From positions 248,001-312,000 of the forward strand of contig NZ_JARGYD010000004.1 of the NCBI RefSeq assembly GCF_029168315.1: 64,000 bases of DNA, given 5' to 3'. Positions within the stretch are counted from its first letter, which is position 1, and every line of letters starts with the position of its first letter. This DNA is from Psychromarinibacter halotolerans (GTDB taxonomy: Bacteria; Pseudomonadota; Alphaproteobacteria; Rhodobacterales; Rhodobacteraceae). Position numbers and translations under genes: made by a program. Below are positions 1-8,769 of the stretch, piece by piece. The notes below the pieces were generated by a model that saw only the letters and a program-made list of their open reading frames with translations, did no database searches and was not told where the DNA came from.

Positions 1-1
1 G

Positions 2-1156
2 ACCGTCAAGGTCTATACCGATCAGGGCCTGACCGGCGTCGGGGACGCCACCCTGAACGGGCGCGAGCTTGCGGTTGCGTCCTACCTGAAGGACCACGTC
101 GTGCCCTGCCTGCTGGACCGCGACCCGATGCGGTCCGAGGACATCTGGCACTATCTGTACCGGGGCGCCTACTGGCGGCGCGGGCCGGTGACGATGGCGG
201 CCATCGCGGCGATTGATACCGCGCTTTGGGACCTCAAGGCCAAGGCCGCGAACATGCCGCTGTACCAGCTTCTGGGCGGCGCCAGTCGCGACCGGGTGCT
301 GTGCTATACCCACGCACAGGGGCGCGAGATCTCGGAAGCCGTTGACGCGGTCGGCGCGCGGATCGAACAGGGCTACAAGGCGGTGCGCGCGCAGGTCGGC
401 ATCCCGGGGCTGCCCGATGTGTACGGCACCGGCTCGTCCGGGGTGACCAACACCGCCGCCGACAGCGACCTGCCGAAGGAAGAGGTCTGGTCGACCGCGA
501 AATACATGCCCCGCATCCCGGCCTTGTTCGAGGAACTGCGCGCGGCGCATGGCGCCGACGTTCACCTGCTGCACGACACCCATCACCGCCTGACCCCGAT
601 CGAAGCGGCGCGGCTGGCGAAGGATCTTGAACCCTACCGGCTGTTCTGGCTGGAAGACACTGTACCCGCCGAAAATCAGGACGGCTTCCGCCTGATCCGC
701 CAGCATTCGACCACGCCGCTGGCGGTGGGTGAGGTGTTCAACACGATCTGGGACTGCAAGCAGCTGATCGAAGAACAGCTGATCGACTTCATCCGCACCA
801 CCTGCGTCCACGCGGGCGGGCCGACGGCGCTGCGGCGGATCATGGATTTCGCGGGCGTCCATCATGTCCGCACCGCCTGCCACGGGGCGGCGGACATGTC
901 GCCGATCTGCCTTGGCGCGAACCTGCATCTGGACCTGTGGGTGCCGAACTTCGGCATTCAGGAATACTCGGGCTACACCGACGAGATGCTGTCGGTCTTC
1001 CCGCATGCATGGACCTTCTCGGATGGCTACCTGCACCCCGGCGACGCCCCCGGCCACGGCGTCGATTTCGACGAGACGCTAGCCGACAAGCACCCCTATC
1101 AACGCGCCTACCTGCCGGTGAACCGGCTGGAGGACGGCACACTCTGGCACTGGTAA
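2..1156 (+). CDS. manD: D-mannonate dehydratase (ManD/RspA type), 5' partial
   Basis: This is an enolase-superfamily enzyme that dehydrates D-mannonate to 2-keto-3-deoxy-gluconate in hexuronate breakdown. The reading frame is open from base 2, so the start lies outside the window; about 385 residues are visible. Family marks seen are the HDTHHRL segment near 560-590, a WLEDT strand (about 647-661), a CHGAADMSP stretch (about 880-904), the VPNFGIQEY segment (about 940-966) and a C-terminus ending in LPVNRLEDG...WHW, typical of ManD. Five bases separate its stop from the next dehydratase gene, so the two are probably co-transcribed. Substrate assignment within this superfamily is inference, because some ManD-like proteins act poorly or on D-gluconate. 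Confidence 0.85.
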   Translation, partial: TVKVYTDQGLTGVGDATLNGRELAVASYLKDHVVPCLLDRDPMRSEDIWHYLYRGAYWRRGPVTMAAIAAIDTALWDLKAKAANMPLYQLLGGASRDRVLCYTHAQGREISEAVDAVGARIEQGYKAVRAQVGIPGLPDVYGTGSSGVTNTAADSDLPKEEVWSTAKYMPRIPALFEELRAAHGADVHLLHDTHHRLTPIEAARLAKDLEPYRLFWLEDTVPAENQDGFRLIRQHSTTPLAVGEVFNTIWDCKQLIEEQLIDFIRTTCVHAGGPTALRRIMDFAGVHHVRTACHGAADMSPICLGANLHLDLWVPNFGIQEYSGYTDEMLSVFPHAWTFSDGYLHPGDAPGHGVDFDETLADKHPYQRAYLPVNRLEDGTLWHW

Positions 1157-1161
1157 CAGAC

Positions 1162-2316
1162 ATGAAAATCACCAAGATCAAGACCTTCGCCGTCCGCGTC
1201 GGCATCCGCAACCAACTGATCGTGAAGGTCGAAACCGACGAGGGCATTCACGGCTGGGGCGAAAGCGGCCTGTCGGGGCGCGAGAAGGCCGTCGCAGGCG
1301 CGCTGGAACACTACGCCGCTTTCGTCGAGGGGCGCGATCCCTTCGCCATCGGCGCGCTGTGGCAGGAGATGTACCGCAGCCAGTATTTCGAGGGCGGGCG
1401 CGTCCTGACCGCCGCGATCTCGGCGCTGGACATCGCGCTGCACGACATCAAGGGCAAGGCGCTGGGCGTGCCGGTCTACCAGTTGCTGGGCGGCAAGCAG
1501 CGCGACGTGATCCCGACCTTCGCCACCACGTTCGAGGCGCCGGGGCCGAAAATGATCGAGCAGGCGCAGATGCTGGTCGAACACGGCTGGACGGCGATGC
1601 GCCTGTCGCCCGACGGGCACGAGAACAAGACGACCTACGAGCCGCGCGAGCATATCGCCAACTCGGCCAAGTGGCTGGTCAAAGCGCGCGAGACGCTGGG
1701 CGAGGACGTGGTGCTGGGCATCGACTATCACCACCGGCTGACCGTGGCCGAGGCCGCGAGTTTCTGCCAGAAGATGCCGTCCGGCACGCTGGACTTTCTG
1801 GAAGAGCCGATCCGCGACGAAAGCCCCACCGCCTACGAGGCGCTCCGTCGGATGACCGACGTGCCCTTCGCCATCGGTGAAGAGTTCGCGTCGAAATGGC
1901 AGTTCCTGCCGTACATCGAACGCGACATCCACCAGTTCAACCGCATCGATGTCTGCAACGTGGGCGGGCTGACGGAATCCATGAAGGTCGCCGGCTGGTC
2001 CGAGGCGCATTACGTCGACATGATGCCCCACAACCCGCTGGGTCCGATCTGTACCGCAGCCACGGTGCATTTCGCGGCCGCCGTCCCGAACTTCAGCTGG
2101 CTGGAAACCCGCGCCAGCCCGGCCGAGACGCATCTTGGCTTCGACGATACCGACCTGTTCCCGGTCCAGTGCCGGTTGGACGGCGCGGTGTTGCCGGTGC
2201 CGGACACGCCCGGCCTTGGCATCGAAGTCAACGAAGAGGCGCTGTCGCACCGGGGGTTCGAGTTCTGGGAAGCGCCGCACCTGCGTCGGCGCGACGGGTC
2301 GTTCACGAACTGGTAG
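1162..2316 (+). CDS. Mandelate racemase/enolase-superfamily sugar-acid dehydratase, galactonate dehydratase-like
   Basis: A 384-residue protein starting at the ATG five bases after the ManD stop; the open frame runs further upstream only inside the ManD gene. The N-terminal capping domain (IKTFAVRVG, GWGESG) is followed by a barrel with GIDYHHR, FLEEP, IGEEF and HNPLGPICTAA, which carry the metal-binding acids and catalytic histidines expected of acid-sugar dehydratases. The last two match galactonate dehydratases best. The likely reaction is removal of water from a C5-C6 aldonate to give a 2-keto-3-deoxy acid. The exact sugar acid cannot be set from sequence. Its stop overlaps the convergent kinase gene by 14 bp. 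Confidence 0.8.
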   Translation: MKITKIKTFAVRVGIRNQLIVKVETDEGIHGWGESGLSGREKAVAGALEHYAAFVEGRDPFAIGALWQEMYRSQYFEGGRVLTAAISALDIALHDIKGKALGVPVYQLLGGKQRDVIPTFATTFEAPGPKMIEQAQMLVEHGWTAMRLSPDGHENKTTYEPREHIANSAKWLVKARETLGEDVVLGIDYHHRLTVAEAASFCQKMPSGTLDFLEEPIRDESPTAYEALRRMTDVPFAIGEEFASKWQFLPYIERDIHQFNRIDVCNVGGLTESMKVAGWSEAHYVDMMPHNPLGPICTAATVHFAAAVPNFSWLETRASPAETHLGFDDTDLFPVQCRLDGAVLPVPDTPGLGIEVNEEALSHRGFEFWEAPHLRRRDGSFTNW

Positions 2317-3679
2317 CAGGCTCTGGCGTGCGGGCCACGGCCTGTGCCCAAGCCGTCGCATAGGCGCGCCAGCGGTCGCCCGTGGGTGCTTTCGTCACCG
2401 TCAGGGCGGGCACCGGCGCGTCGGGCCGCGCCAACAGCGCGGCGCCGATGCTGGTTCCGGTGGCCGACGCGGCGGTCGATACGGCCCGCCCCGTCGCCGC
2501 GCCCAGCATGTCGTGAAACTGCGGGTTCCGGGCGAAGGGACCTTCGACAATGGTGGGGCCGCCTGCGCCGATCAGGTCAAGACAAGTCGCCGTCATCAGC
2601 GCCAGATAGAACGACAGCGCCGCGCCTTTCTGTCCGGGTGTCATCGCCGGGTCGGACCAACCGCCCGTGCGGTGCTGGAACGGGCCCGAGCCGGGCTCGA
2701 CCGATGGCAGCAGGAACAACTTGCCATTCAGGACGGCGTCCACGTCTGCCGGGGTGGGGGGCGCGGTTTCGGGCTTTGCCAGTTCGTACTCGCGCCCGCC
2801 CATGAACCGCGCCGAGGGCGTCGCACCCCCGTTCGCGTTGACGTTCATCAGCGTATCGCGCGCGGCATCCAGCGGCACCGTAGGGCCGCCGACCGCCATC
2901 GAGATGACCCACGTTCCGGTCGACACCACGCTGAACGGCGCCTGTGTCGCGATCAGGTGCGGCAGCAGCGAGGCGTTGGAGTCGTGGATGCCCGAGAACA
3001 CGGGGGTATCGGCAGGCAGCCCGGTGCGCGTGGCGATGTCCGGCAACAGCGCGCCCGCCACGTCGCCTGCCTTGGCCAGCGGCGCCATCTTGTCGGTCAG
3101 CCCCAGAGTTTCGACCAGCGCCGAATAGCGCCCCTCGCGCGGCAGCCACAGGTCGGTGTGGCAGCCCAGCGATGTGTATTCGCAAGCGAAATTGCCGGTC
3201 AGCCGGCCCGACCAGAACTGCGGATAGGTGACGACCTGCGCCAGCCGGTCCCGCAGGCCAACTTGGGTTTCCAGCAGCCAATGCAGTTGCGCGCCCACGT
3301 TCAGCCCCATCGGCAACCGGGGCGACCCGGTGTCGGCGAAGGCCGGGCGGATCGCGTCATAGGCATCTGCCAGCGCGTCGGGCCCGTCGTTTTCGTAGTC
3401 GAGCATCGGGCAGGCCAGTCCGCCATCCGCGTCCAGCAGCACGATGGACGCGCCGTGCGCGGTGACGCTGATCGCGTCGATGCCGTGTTCGGCGTGCAGC
3501 GTCGCAAGCGCGTCCAGCAGGAAGGCCCAGTGGCCTTCGATATCGTAATGCGGATAGGGCGCGCCGGGGCGCACGGCATTGGGACGGGTGAGCACACCCA
3601 CCTCGTGCATCTGGACGGTATCGACCACCGCAAGCTTGGCGTTGGTCTTGCCGATGTCGATGACGGCGACGTTGCTCAT
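2303..3679 (-). CDS. rhaK: L-rhamnulose kinase of the FGGY family (RhaK)
   Basis: A 458-residue ASKHA-fold sugar kinase that should phosphorylate L-rhamnulose to L-rhamnulose-1-phosphate. It begins with the phosphate-1 loop DIGKTNAK (residues 8-15) and has a second phosphate-binding region around VVSTGTWVISM. The start ATG shares one base with the stop of rhaU, so the two are translationally coupled. It is the last gene of the rhaRSTPQUK operon. In Rhizobium leguminosarum the homologue RhaK is also needed for activity of the rhamnose ABC transporter (established there, inferred here). The frame extends about 49 codons further upstream but that part lies inside rhaU. Confidence 0.85.
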   Translation of the reverse strand: MSNVAVIDIGKTNAKLAVVDTVQMHEVGVLTRPNAVRPGAPYPHYDIEGHWAFLLDALATLHAEHGIDAISVTAHGASIVLLDADGGLACPMLDYENDGPDALADAYDAIRPAFADTGSPRLPMGLNVGAQLHWLLETQVGLRDRLAQVVTYPQFWSGRLTGNFACEYTSLGCHTDLWLPREGRYSALVETLGLTDKMAPLAKAGDVAGALLPDIATRTGLPADTPVFSGIHDSNASLLPHLIATQAPFSVVSTGTWVISMAVGGPTVPLDAARDTLMNVNANGGATPSARFMGGREYELAKPETAPPTPADVDAVLNGKLFLLPSVEPGSGPFQHRTGGWSDPAMTPGQKGAALSFYLALMTATCLDLIGAGGPTIVEGPFARNPQFHDMLGAATGRAVSTAASATGTSIGAALLARPDAPVPALTVTKAPTGDRWRAYATAWAQAVARTPEPATSS

Positions 3680-3993
3680 CAGGGCATGTGGAACATCGGG
3701 ACAAGCGGCACCGCCACGGGCTCGTTGTCCGGTTTCGTTTCCATGATGTCGGCCATGTGGGCCCACCACCGCTGCATCACCTCGTGCTGCGGCAGCGCGC
3801 CCATGCCGTGATCGTCGGTGCGCCACAGGACGCCGAACAGGTGGTTGGTTTCCTCATCAAGATGGATCGAATAGTCCGATACGCCGGCGTCCTTCAAAAG
3901 CGCCATCAGCTCGGGCCAGATCTCGTCGTGTCGGCGCTTGTATTCGTCGGCGCAGCCGGGCGTCAGCGTCATGCGGAAGGCGTATTTTTCCAT
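3679..3993 (-). CDS. rhaU: L-rhamnose mutarotase (RhaU/RhaM)
   Basis: A 104-residue protein, the normal length for the family, that interconverts the alpha and beta anomers of L-rhamnose so that isomerase receives the right form. It starts MEKYAFRMTL and carries the conserved blocks EYKRRHDEIWPEL, YSIHLDEETNHLF and WRTDDHGM, with the histidine and the tryptophan-rich C-terminal half (MQRWWAHMADIM) expected at the active site. Its ATG overlaps the stop region of rhaQ and its TGA overlaps the ATG of rhaK. Gene order is exactly that of the rhizobial rhamnose operon. Confidence 0.93.
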   Translation of the reverse strand: MEKYAFRMTLTPGCADEYKRRHDEIWPELMALLKDAGVSDYSIHLDEETNHLFGVLWRTDDHGMGALPQHEVMQRWWAHMADIMETKPDNEPVAVPLVPMFHMP

Positions 3994-4982
3994 CACGGTC
4001 TCCACTTCTGCCAAAGCCGGGGCAGGGCGATGACGCCGATCAGAAGCAGGCCGATGAAGATCGACATCACGATCCCGGGCACGTTCAGCAGGCCCAGCCC
4101 GAATGTCACCAGCCCCATCACGAAGGCCGCGATCACGACGCCGGGGATGGTGCCCGACCCGCCAAGGATCGACACGCCGCCCAGCACCACCATCGTCACC
4201 ACCTCCAGTTCCCAGCCAAAGGCGATGGACGGCCGGGTCGAGCCCAGTCGCGCGGTCAGGCAGATCGCGGCAATGCCGGACATCAGGCCGGTCAGAAGGA
4301 ACAGGATGAACTTCACCCGCGCAACCTTGATCCCCGAGAAGGCCGCGCCGGTCGCGTTGTTGCCGATGGCATAGACCATGCGGCCGAAGTTCGTCTTGTG
4401 CAGCAGCACGCCGTAGATCACGGCCAGCACCGCGAACAGCACGAACTCGAACGAGATCACCCACCAGACATAGCCCTGCCCGAAGTACGAGAAACCGGAC
4501 GGGTAGCCGCGATAGGCCTGATCGCCCAGCACGATATAACTGATGCCCCGGAACAGACTCATGGTGCCGATCGTCACCACGATGGACGGCAGGCCAAGCC
4601 CCGTCACCAGCACCCCGTTGAACGCGCCGCACAGCAGGCCCGTCAGCAGCCCAATGGCCACCAGTTCCGGCGTGCCCGCGCCCATCTGCACCGCCGCGCC
4701 CATCGCGGTCGAAGCCAGCGCGATGATCGAGGCGACCGACAGGTCGATCTCTCCCGAGATGATCAACAGCGCCATCGCGAAGGCGATCATCGCCTTCTCG
4801 GTGAAATTGAACGTCGCGTCGCTGAGGTTCCAAGCGTTCAGGAAGTAGGGCGACGCAAGGCTGTTCGCGATGAAGATCGCCACGGCGACGGCCAGCAGCA
4901 GGACTTCCCAGCTTTTCAGCAGGCGCGCGGCGGGCGATTGCAGCCGGTCGGGGACGTGGCGGGGGGAGGCGGCGTCGGTCAT
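3993..4982 (-). CDS. rhaQ: Rhamnose ABC transporter permease (RhaQ)
   Basis: A 329-residue inner-membrane permease of the ribose/rhamnose (RbsC-like) class with about eight to ten hydrophobic segments and a cytoplasmic N-terminal tail of roughly 20 residues. Conserved permease blocks are IISGEIDLSVASI, the GLGLPSIVVTIGTMSLFRG segment, YAIGNN..AA..SGI and VLGGVSILGGSGT. The GEIDLS loop is the family signature. It pairs with RhaP to form the translocation pore served by RhaT and RhaS. Its start overlaps the end of rhaP by 4 nt. Confidence 0.9.
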   Translation of the reverse strand: MTDAASPRHVPDRLQSPAARLLKSWEVLLLAVAVAIFIANSLASPYFLNAWNLSDATFNFTEKAMIAFAMALLIISGEIDLSVASIIALASTAMGAAVQMGAGTPELVAIGLLTGLLCGAFNGVLVTGLGLPSIVVTIGTMSLFRGISYIVLGDQAYRGYPSGFSYFGQGYVWWVISFEFVLFAVLAVIYGVLLHKTNFGRMVYAIGNNATGAAFSGIKVARVKFILFLLTGLMSGIAAICLTARLGSTRPSIAFGWELEVVTMVVLGGVSILGGSGTIPGVVIAAFVMGLVTFGLGLLNVPGIVMSIFIGLLLIGVIALPRLWQKWRP

Positions 4983-5959
4983 GCGTGGCCCTCGGCGCTT
5001 TTGAGGATGATGCGGCCTTTCGAACGGCTGGAGCGCGCGTTGAAGGCGACGGCGACGATGATGGCGGTGCCGGAAATGGCCATCTGCCAGAAGGGCGAGA
5101 TGTTCACGACCGGCAGCGCGTTCTTGACGATGCCAAGGAACAGCGCGCCCAGCAGCGTGCCAAGGATCGTCCCCGCGCCGCCCGCGATCGAGATGCCGCC
5201 GATCACGCAGGCGGCGACGACCTCAAGCTCGAACCCGCCCGCGATATCGACATACGCGACCGAGTAACGCGCGACCCACAGGTATCCGGTCAGCCCCGCC
5301 AGCGCGCCCGAGATCACGAAGGCCATGAACTGCGTCCGGCCCACGTCGATCCCGGTGTAGACCGCCGCGCCGGGATTGCCGCCCACGGCATAGAAGGCGC
5401 GGCCCAGCGGGGTGCGGGCGATCATCACGAAGAACAGCGCGGTGACGAGGATCGCGATCCATGCCAGCACCGGCAGGCCAAGGATGTCGAAGCGCGGGAA
5501 ACCGGTGAAGGCGGGGCTCATCTCGTGGGCGTTGACCCATGCGCCGTCCGAGATCACGAAGATCAGGCCGCGATAGATGGTCATGGTGCCCAGCGTCACC
5601 ACGATGGGCGGGATCGACAGCTTCCAGACCATGACCCCGTTGATGGCGCCCATCACCGCGCCCATCGCGACGGCCAGCAGCAGGATCGCCGCCAGCGGCA
5701 CGCCGGGCATCGCCGCGTTCAGCATGGCGCAGACCATGCCGGTCAGCGCAAGGTTGGCGGCGACCGACAGGTCGATGCAGCGGGTCAGGATCACCACGGT
5801 CTGCCCCAGCGCAAGGATGATCAGCGGCGAGGTGTCCGTGAAGACGCGGGCAAGGTTCGACGGCTCGACGAAGGCCGGGAACCGGCTGGCGATCAGCACC
5901 AGCAGAACGGCGATGGCACCCAGCAGGATCGCCTCGCGCGATTTGAGGAAGGCGGTCAT
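4979..5959 (-). CDS. rhaP: Rhamnose ABC transporter permease (RhaP)
   Basis: A 326-residue RbsC-type membrane permease, paralogous to RhaQ: it has RCIDLSVAANLALTGM, PPIVVTLGTMTIYRG, YAVGGNPGAAVYTGI and CVIGGISIAGGAGT in the same order. The chosen ATG (at 5959) is preceded by GAAAGG and gives a typical start MTAFLKSREA; the longer frame to 6142 reads into the end of rhaT and lacks permease character. A gap of about 160 nt separates it from rhaT. That gap is rich in self-complementary G+C runs, for example AGCGCCG near 6042 pairing with CGGCGCT near 6065. Confidence 0.9.
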   Translation of the reverse strand: MTAFLKSREAILLGAIAVLLVLIASRFPAFVEPSNLARVFTDTSPLIILALGQTVVILTRCIDLSVAANLALTGMVCAMLNAAMPGVPLAAILLLAVAMGAVMGAINGVMVWKLSIPPIVVTLGTMTIYRGLIFVISDGAWVNAHEMSPAFTGFPRFDILGLPVLAWIAILVTALFFVMIARTPLGRAFYAVGGNPGAAVYTGIDVGRTQFMAFVISGALAGLTGYLWVARYSVAYVDIAGGFELEVVAACVIGGISIAGGAGTILGTLLGALFLGIVKNALPVVNISPFWQMAISGTAIIVAVAFNARSSRSKGRIILKSAEGHA

Positions 5960-6119
5960 GGGCGGGGGCCTTTCGTATGGATCACCGTGTCCGGGGCAGT
6001 GTGCTTTGAAAGAATGGACCGCCCGGGCGTCAGCCCGGACAGCGCCGACCCGCCCCCATGGGGCGGCGCTTTTGCGCCACCCCTCGGTTCGGGGCGGCTC
6101 TTGTTCTGGAACGACACCG

Positions 6120-7658
6120 TCATGCCCCGATCCCCGCCGCATGGCGCACCAGCGTCTCGGGCGTCAGTTCGTCGCCCGTCAATTCCGCCGCGATCAGCCC
6201 CTCGCGCATCACGATCACGCGGTCGGACATGCCCAGCACCTCGGGGATTTCCGAGCTGACCATGATCACCGCCAGCCCCTGCGCCGCGAGTTCCGCCATG
6301 AAGGCGTGCACGGCGGCCTTGGACCCGATGTCGATGCCCTTGGTCGGTTCGTCCAGAATGATGACGCGGGGCTTCGTCGCCAGCCACTTGGCGATCACCA
6401 CCTTCTGCTGGTTGCCGCCCGACAGGTTGCCGACGTCCTGATCCAGCGATGCCGCCCGCAGGTCCAGCCGTTCCGTATACTCGCGGGTCAGCGCGAATTC
6501 CTCGGACAGCTTCAGAAATCCCCGGCGCGACGTCTGCGCCAGCGAGGGCAGGGTGACGTTCTGAAAAATCGGCAGCCCGATCACGGCACCCTGCCGCCCG
6601 CGTTCCTCGGGGACATAGACGATACCCGCGTCGATGGCGTCGGACGGCGAGCGGACCTGATGCGCGGTGCCGTCGATGCGGATCTCACCGCCCGATGGTT
6701 TGGTGACGCCGAACAGCGCCTGCATCACCTCGGACCGGCCGGCACCGACAAGGCCGTAGAAACCAAGGATCTCGCCCTTGCGAAGCGTGAAGGAAATGTC
6801 CTGAAACTCGGTCGGATGGGAATAGCCCGAGACAGCCAGCACCTCGTCGCCGACCCGGTGGTCGCGCGGGGGGAAGATCTGGTCGACCGACCGGCCCACC
6901 ATCAGGCGGACCAGCTCGCCCTCGTCGATCTCGGCGATCAGCCCCTCGCCGACGTGCTGGCCGTCGCGGAACACGGTGTAGCGGTCGGCGATGCGAAAGA
7001 TCTCGTCGAACTTGTGGCTTATGAACAGGATCGCGCGGCCCTCGGACTTCAGGCGTTCGACCAGCTCGTACAGCTCTTCGATTTCCTTGTGGGACAGGGC
7101 TGCCGTCGGTTCGTCCATGATCACGACGCGGGCGTCGACCGACAGCGCGCGGGCAATGGCGACAAGGTGCTTCGACGCGATGCCCAGTTCATGCAGCGGC
7201 ATGTCGGGATCAAGGTCGGCGTCGATCCGGTCAAGGATTTCGCGCGCGCGGGCCCGCATCGCCGCCCAGTCGATCAGGCCGAACCGGGTGCGGGGCTGGT
7301 GCCCGATGAAGATGTTCTCGGCCACCGATAGTTCATCGAACAGCACCGTTTCCTGATGGATCGCGGTGATCCCGGCGTCGGTGGCGTGCTGTGCGGTAGG
7401 GAAAACGACGGCCTGACCGTCCAGCGTGATGGTGCCCGCGTTCGGCTGCAGGATGCCGGTCAGGGTCTTTACGATGGTCGACTTGCCCGCCCCGTTCTCG
7501 CCCACCAGCGCGGTCACTTGGCCGGGATACAGCGACAGCGACACCTCGGACAGCGCCTTCACGCCCGGAAAGGTCTTGGTGATGCCGTCAAGGTGCAGCA
7601 CCGGCGCGACATCCGCCGGAACGGGCCGCGGGTTGGACGGGTCGAGACTGACCTGCAT
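6120..7658 (-). CDS. rhaT: Rhamnose ABC transporter ATP-binding protein (RhaT), two ATPase domains
   Basis: A 512-residue protein with two fused ABC domains, as in RbsA/XylG. The first has Walker A GENGAGKST (residues about 54-62), a degenerate signature region and Walker B VVIMDEPTAAL. The second has the degenerate Walker A position VGAGRSE, usual in this class, a canonical LSGGNQQK signature and Walker B VIILDEPTKGID. It energises sugar uptake through RhaP/RhaQ. It lies downstream of rhaS after a strong hairpin (7691-7715), which may set the ratio of binding protein to ATPase. Confidence 0.93.
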   Translation of the reverse strand: MQVSLDPSNPRPVPADVAPVLHLDGITKTFPGVKALSEVSLSLYPGQVTALVGENGAGKSTIVKTLTGILQPNAGTITLDGQAVVFPTAQHATDAGITAIHQETVLFDELSVAENIFIGHQPRTRFGLIDWAAMRARAREILDRIDADLDPDMPLHELGIASKHLVAIARALSVDARVVIMDEPTAALSHKEIEELYELVERLKSEGRAILFISHKFDEIFRIADRYTVFRDGQHVGEGLIAEIDEGELVRLMVGRSVDQIFPPRDHRVGDEVLAVSGYSHPTEFQDISFTLRKGEILGFYGLVGAGRSEVMQALFGVTKPSGGEIRIDGTAHQVRSPSDAIDAGIVYVPEERGRQGAVIGLPIFQNVTLPSLAQTSRRGFLKLSEEFALTREYTERLDLRAASLDQDVGNLSGGNQQKVVIAKWLATKPRVIILDEPTKGIDIGSKAAVHAFMAELAAQGLAVIMVSSEIPEVLGMSDRVIVMREGLIAAELTGDELTPETLVRHAAGIGA

Positions 7659-7690
7659 CGCGGTCTTCCCCTGGAATTCGGATAAAGAAA

Positions 7691-7715
7691 CCCCGGCGCG
7701 GCAGCCGCGCCGGGG
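7691..7715 (-). terminator. 12-bp-stem hairpin between rhaS and rhaT
   Basis: Bases 7691-7702 (CCCCGGCGCGGC) are perfectly complementary to 7704-7715, with one base between; in practice a 10-bp stem with a short loop. Read on the minus strand it lies 12 nt after the rhaS stop and is followed by TTTCTTTATCC. It has the form of a Rho-independent terminator or partial attenuator. Because rhaT must be made from the same operon, partial read-through or 3'-end protection of rhaS mRNA is more likely than full termination. Confidence 0.8.
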
Positions 7716-7727
7716 CGATGGAACAGC

Positions 7728-8729
7728 TTAGAAGATGCTCTTGAACTCTTCGATGTTGCTGGCGTCGTAAACGAACGGGTCGGCCATCGCGCCTTCGCCG
7801 TTGTCGTCCAGCGTCAGGGTGCCCATGCGGCCCATCGGGATCTCGGCGCCCGGACCTGCTTCGGCATCGCCGGTCGCCAGTTCATAGGCGAGGTAGGCGG
7901 CAGAATAGCCAAGGTCGATCGGGTTCCAGATCGCGAAGGACTTCGACGCGCCGGACTCGATGGCACCCGCCATTTCCGACGGCAGGCCAAGGCCGGTCAC
8001 GTTGACCTCGCCGACCTTGCCTGCATCCTCGACCGCGCGCGCGGCGGCGACGATGCCGACCGAGGTCGGCGCGATGATGGCGTCAAGGTCGGGATAGGTC
8101 TGCATCAGGCCGGTCGCCTCGCGGTAGGACTTGTCGGCAAGGTCGTCGCCATAGACGGTCGCCACCACCTCGATGCCGGGATAGTCGCCCATCACCTTGT
8201 TCATTTCCTCGATCCAGGTGTTCTGGTTGGTCGAGGTCGTGGTGGCCGACAGTAGCGCCACCTTGCCGCCGTCGGGCAGTTCATCGGCGGCCAGCTTGAT
8301 GATCATGTTCCCGATCAGCGCGTTGGACGACGGGTTCAGGTGCAGCTGACGGCCTTCCGGCGCGACGCCCGAGTCCCAGCTGATCACGGTGATGCCGCGA
8401 TCCATCGCTTTTTTCAGAACGGGGACCAGCGCGTCGGTGTCGTTGGCGGACACCGCGATGGCGTCGACCTGCTGGGCGATCAGCGAGTTGATCACCTCGA
8501 TCTGGCCCTCGGCGGTGGTGTCGGTTGGGCCGGTATAGATGATCTCGACGTTGCCCAGTTCCTCTGCGGCTTCCTCGGCGCCTTTCGCGGCGGCCTCGAA
8601 AAAGCCGATCCCCAGCGCCTTGACGACCAGTGCGATACGCACGGTGTCCTGCGCCTGTGCGGCGCCGCCACCGGCGACCATCATCGCGGCCAGCGCCGCT
8701 CCTCCAAACAGTCTTCTCGTAATGCTCAT
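7728..8729 (-). CDS. rhaS: Rhamnose ABC transporter substrate-binding protein (RhaS)
   Basis: A periplasmic sugar-binding protein of the type-I (ribose-binding-like) fold, 333 residues. The signal peptide is MSITRRLFGG..AAQAQ, with cleavage likely after AQA around residue 25. Mature family blocks are ALVVKALGIGFFEAAAKGAEEAA, YTGPTDTTAEGQIE and LIAQQVDAIAVSANDTDAL. Two ATGs are adjacent (8732 and 8729). The GGGAGGAA ribosome site abuts the first and is properly spaced for the second, so 8729 is preferred. It delivers L-rhamnose to RhaPQ-RhaT. The stop is followed by the hairpin at 7691-7715. Confidence 0.9.
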   Translation of the reverse strand: MSITRRLFGGAALAAMMVAGGGAAQAQDTVRIALVVKALGIGFFEAAAKGAEEAAEELGNVEIIYTGPTDTTAEGQIEVINSLIAQQVDAIAVSANDTDALVPVLKKAMDRGITVISWDSGVAPEGRQLHLNPSSNALIGNMIIKLAADELPDGGKVALLSATTTSTNQNTWIEEMNKVMGDYPGIEVVATVYGDDLADKSYREATGLMQTYPDLDAIIAPTSVGIVAAARAVEDAGKVGEVNVTGLGLPSEMAGAIESGASKSFAIWNPIDLGYSAAYLAYELATGDAEAGPGAEIPMGRMGTLTLDDNGEGAMADPFVYDASNIEEFKSIF

Positions 8730-8769
8730 CATTTCCTCCCTGACTGAGCCCTAAATCACGTTCGCGGCG

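Noticed and set aside
2135..3811. A 558-codon plus-strand frame
   Set aside because: It is antisense to rhaK, whose kinase motifs are clear.
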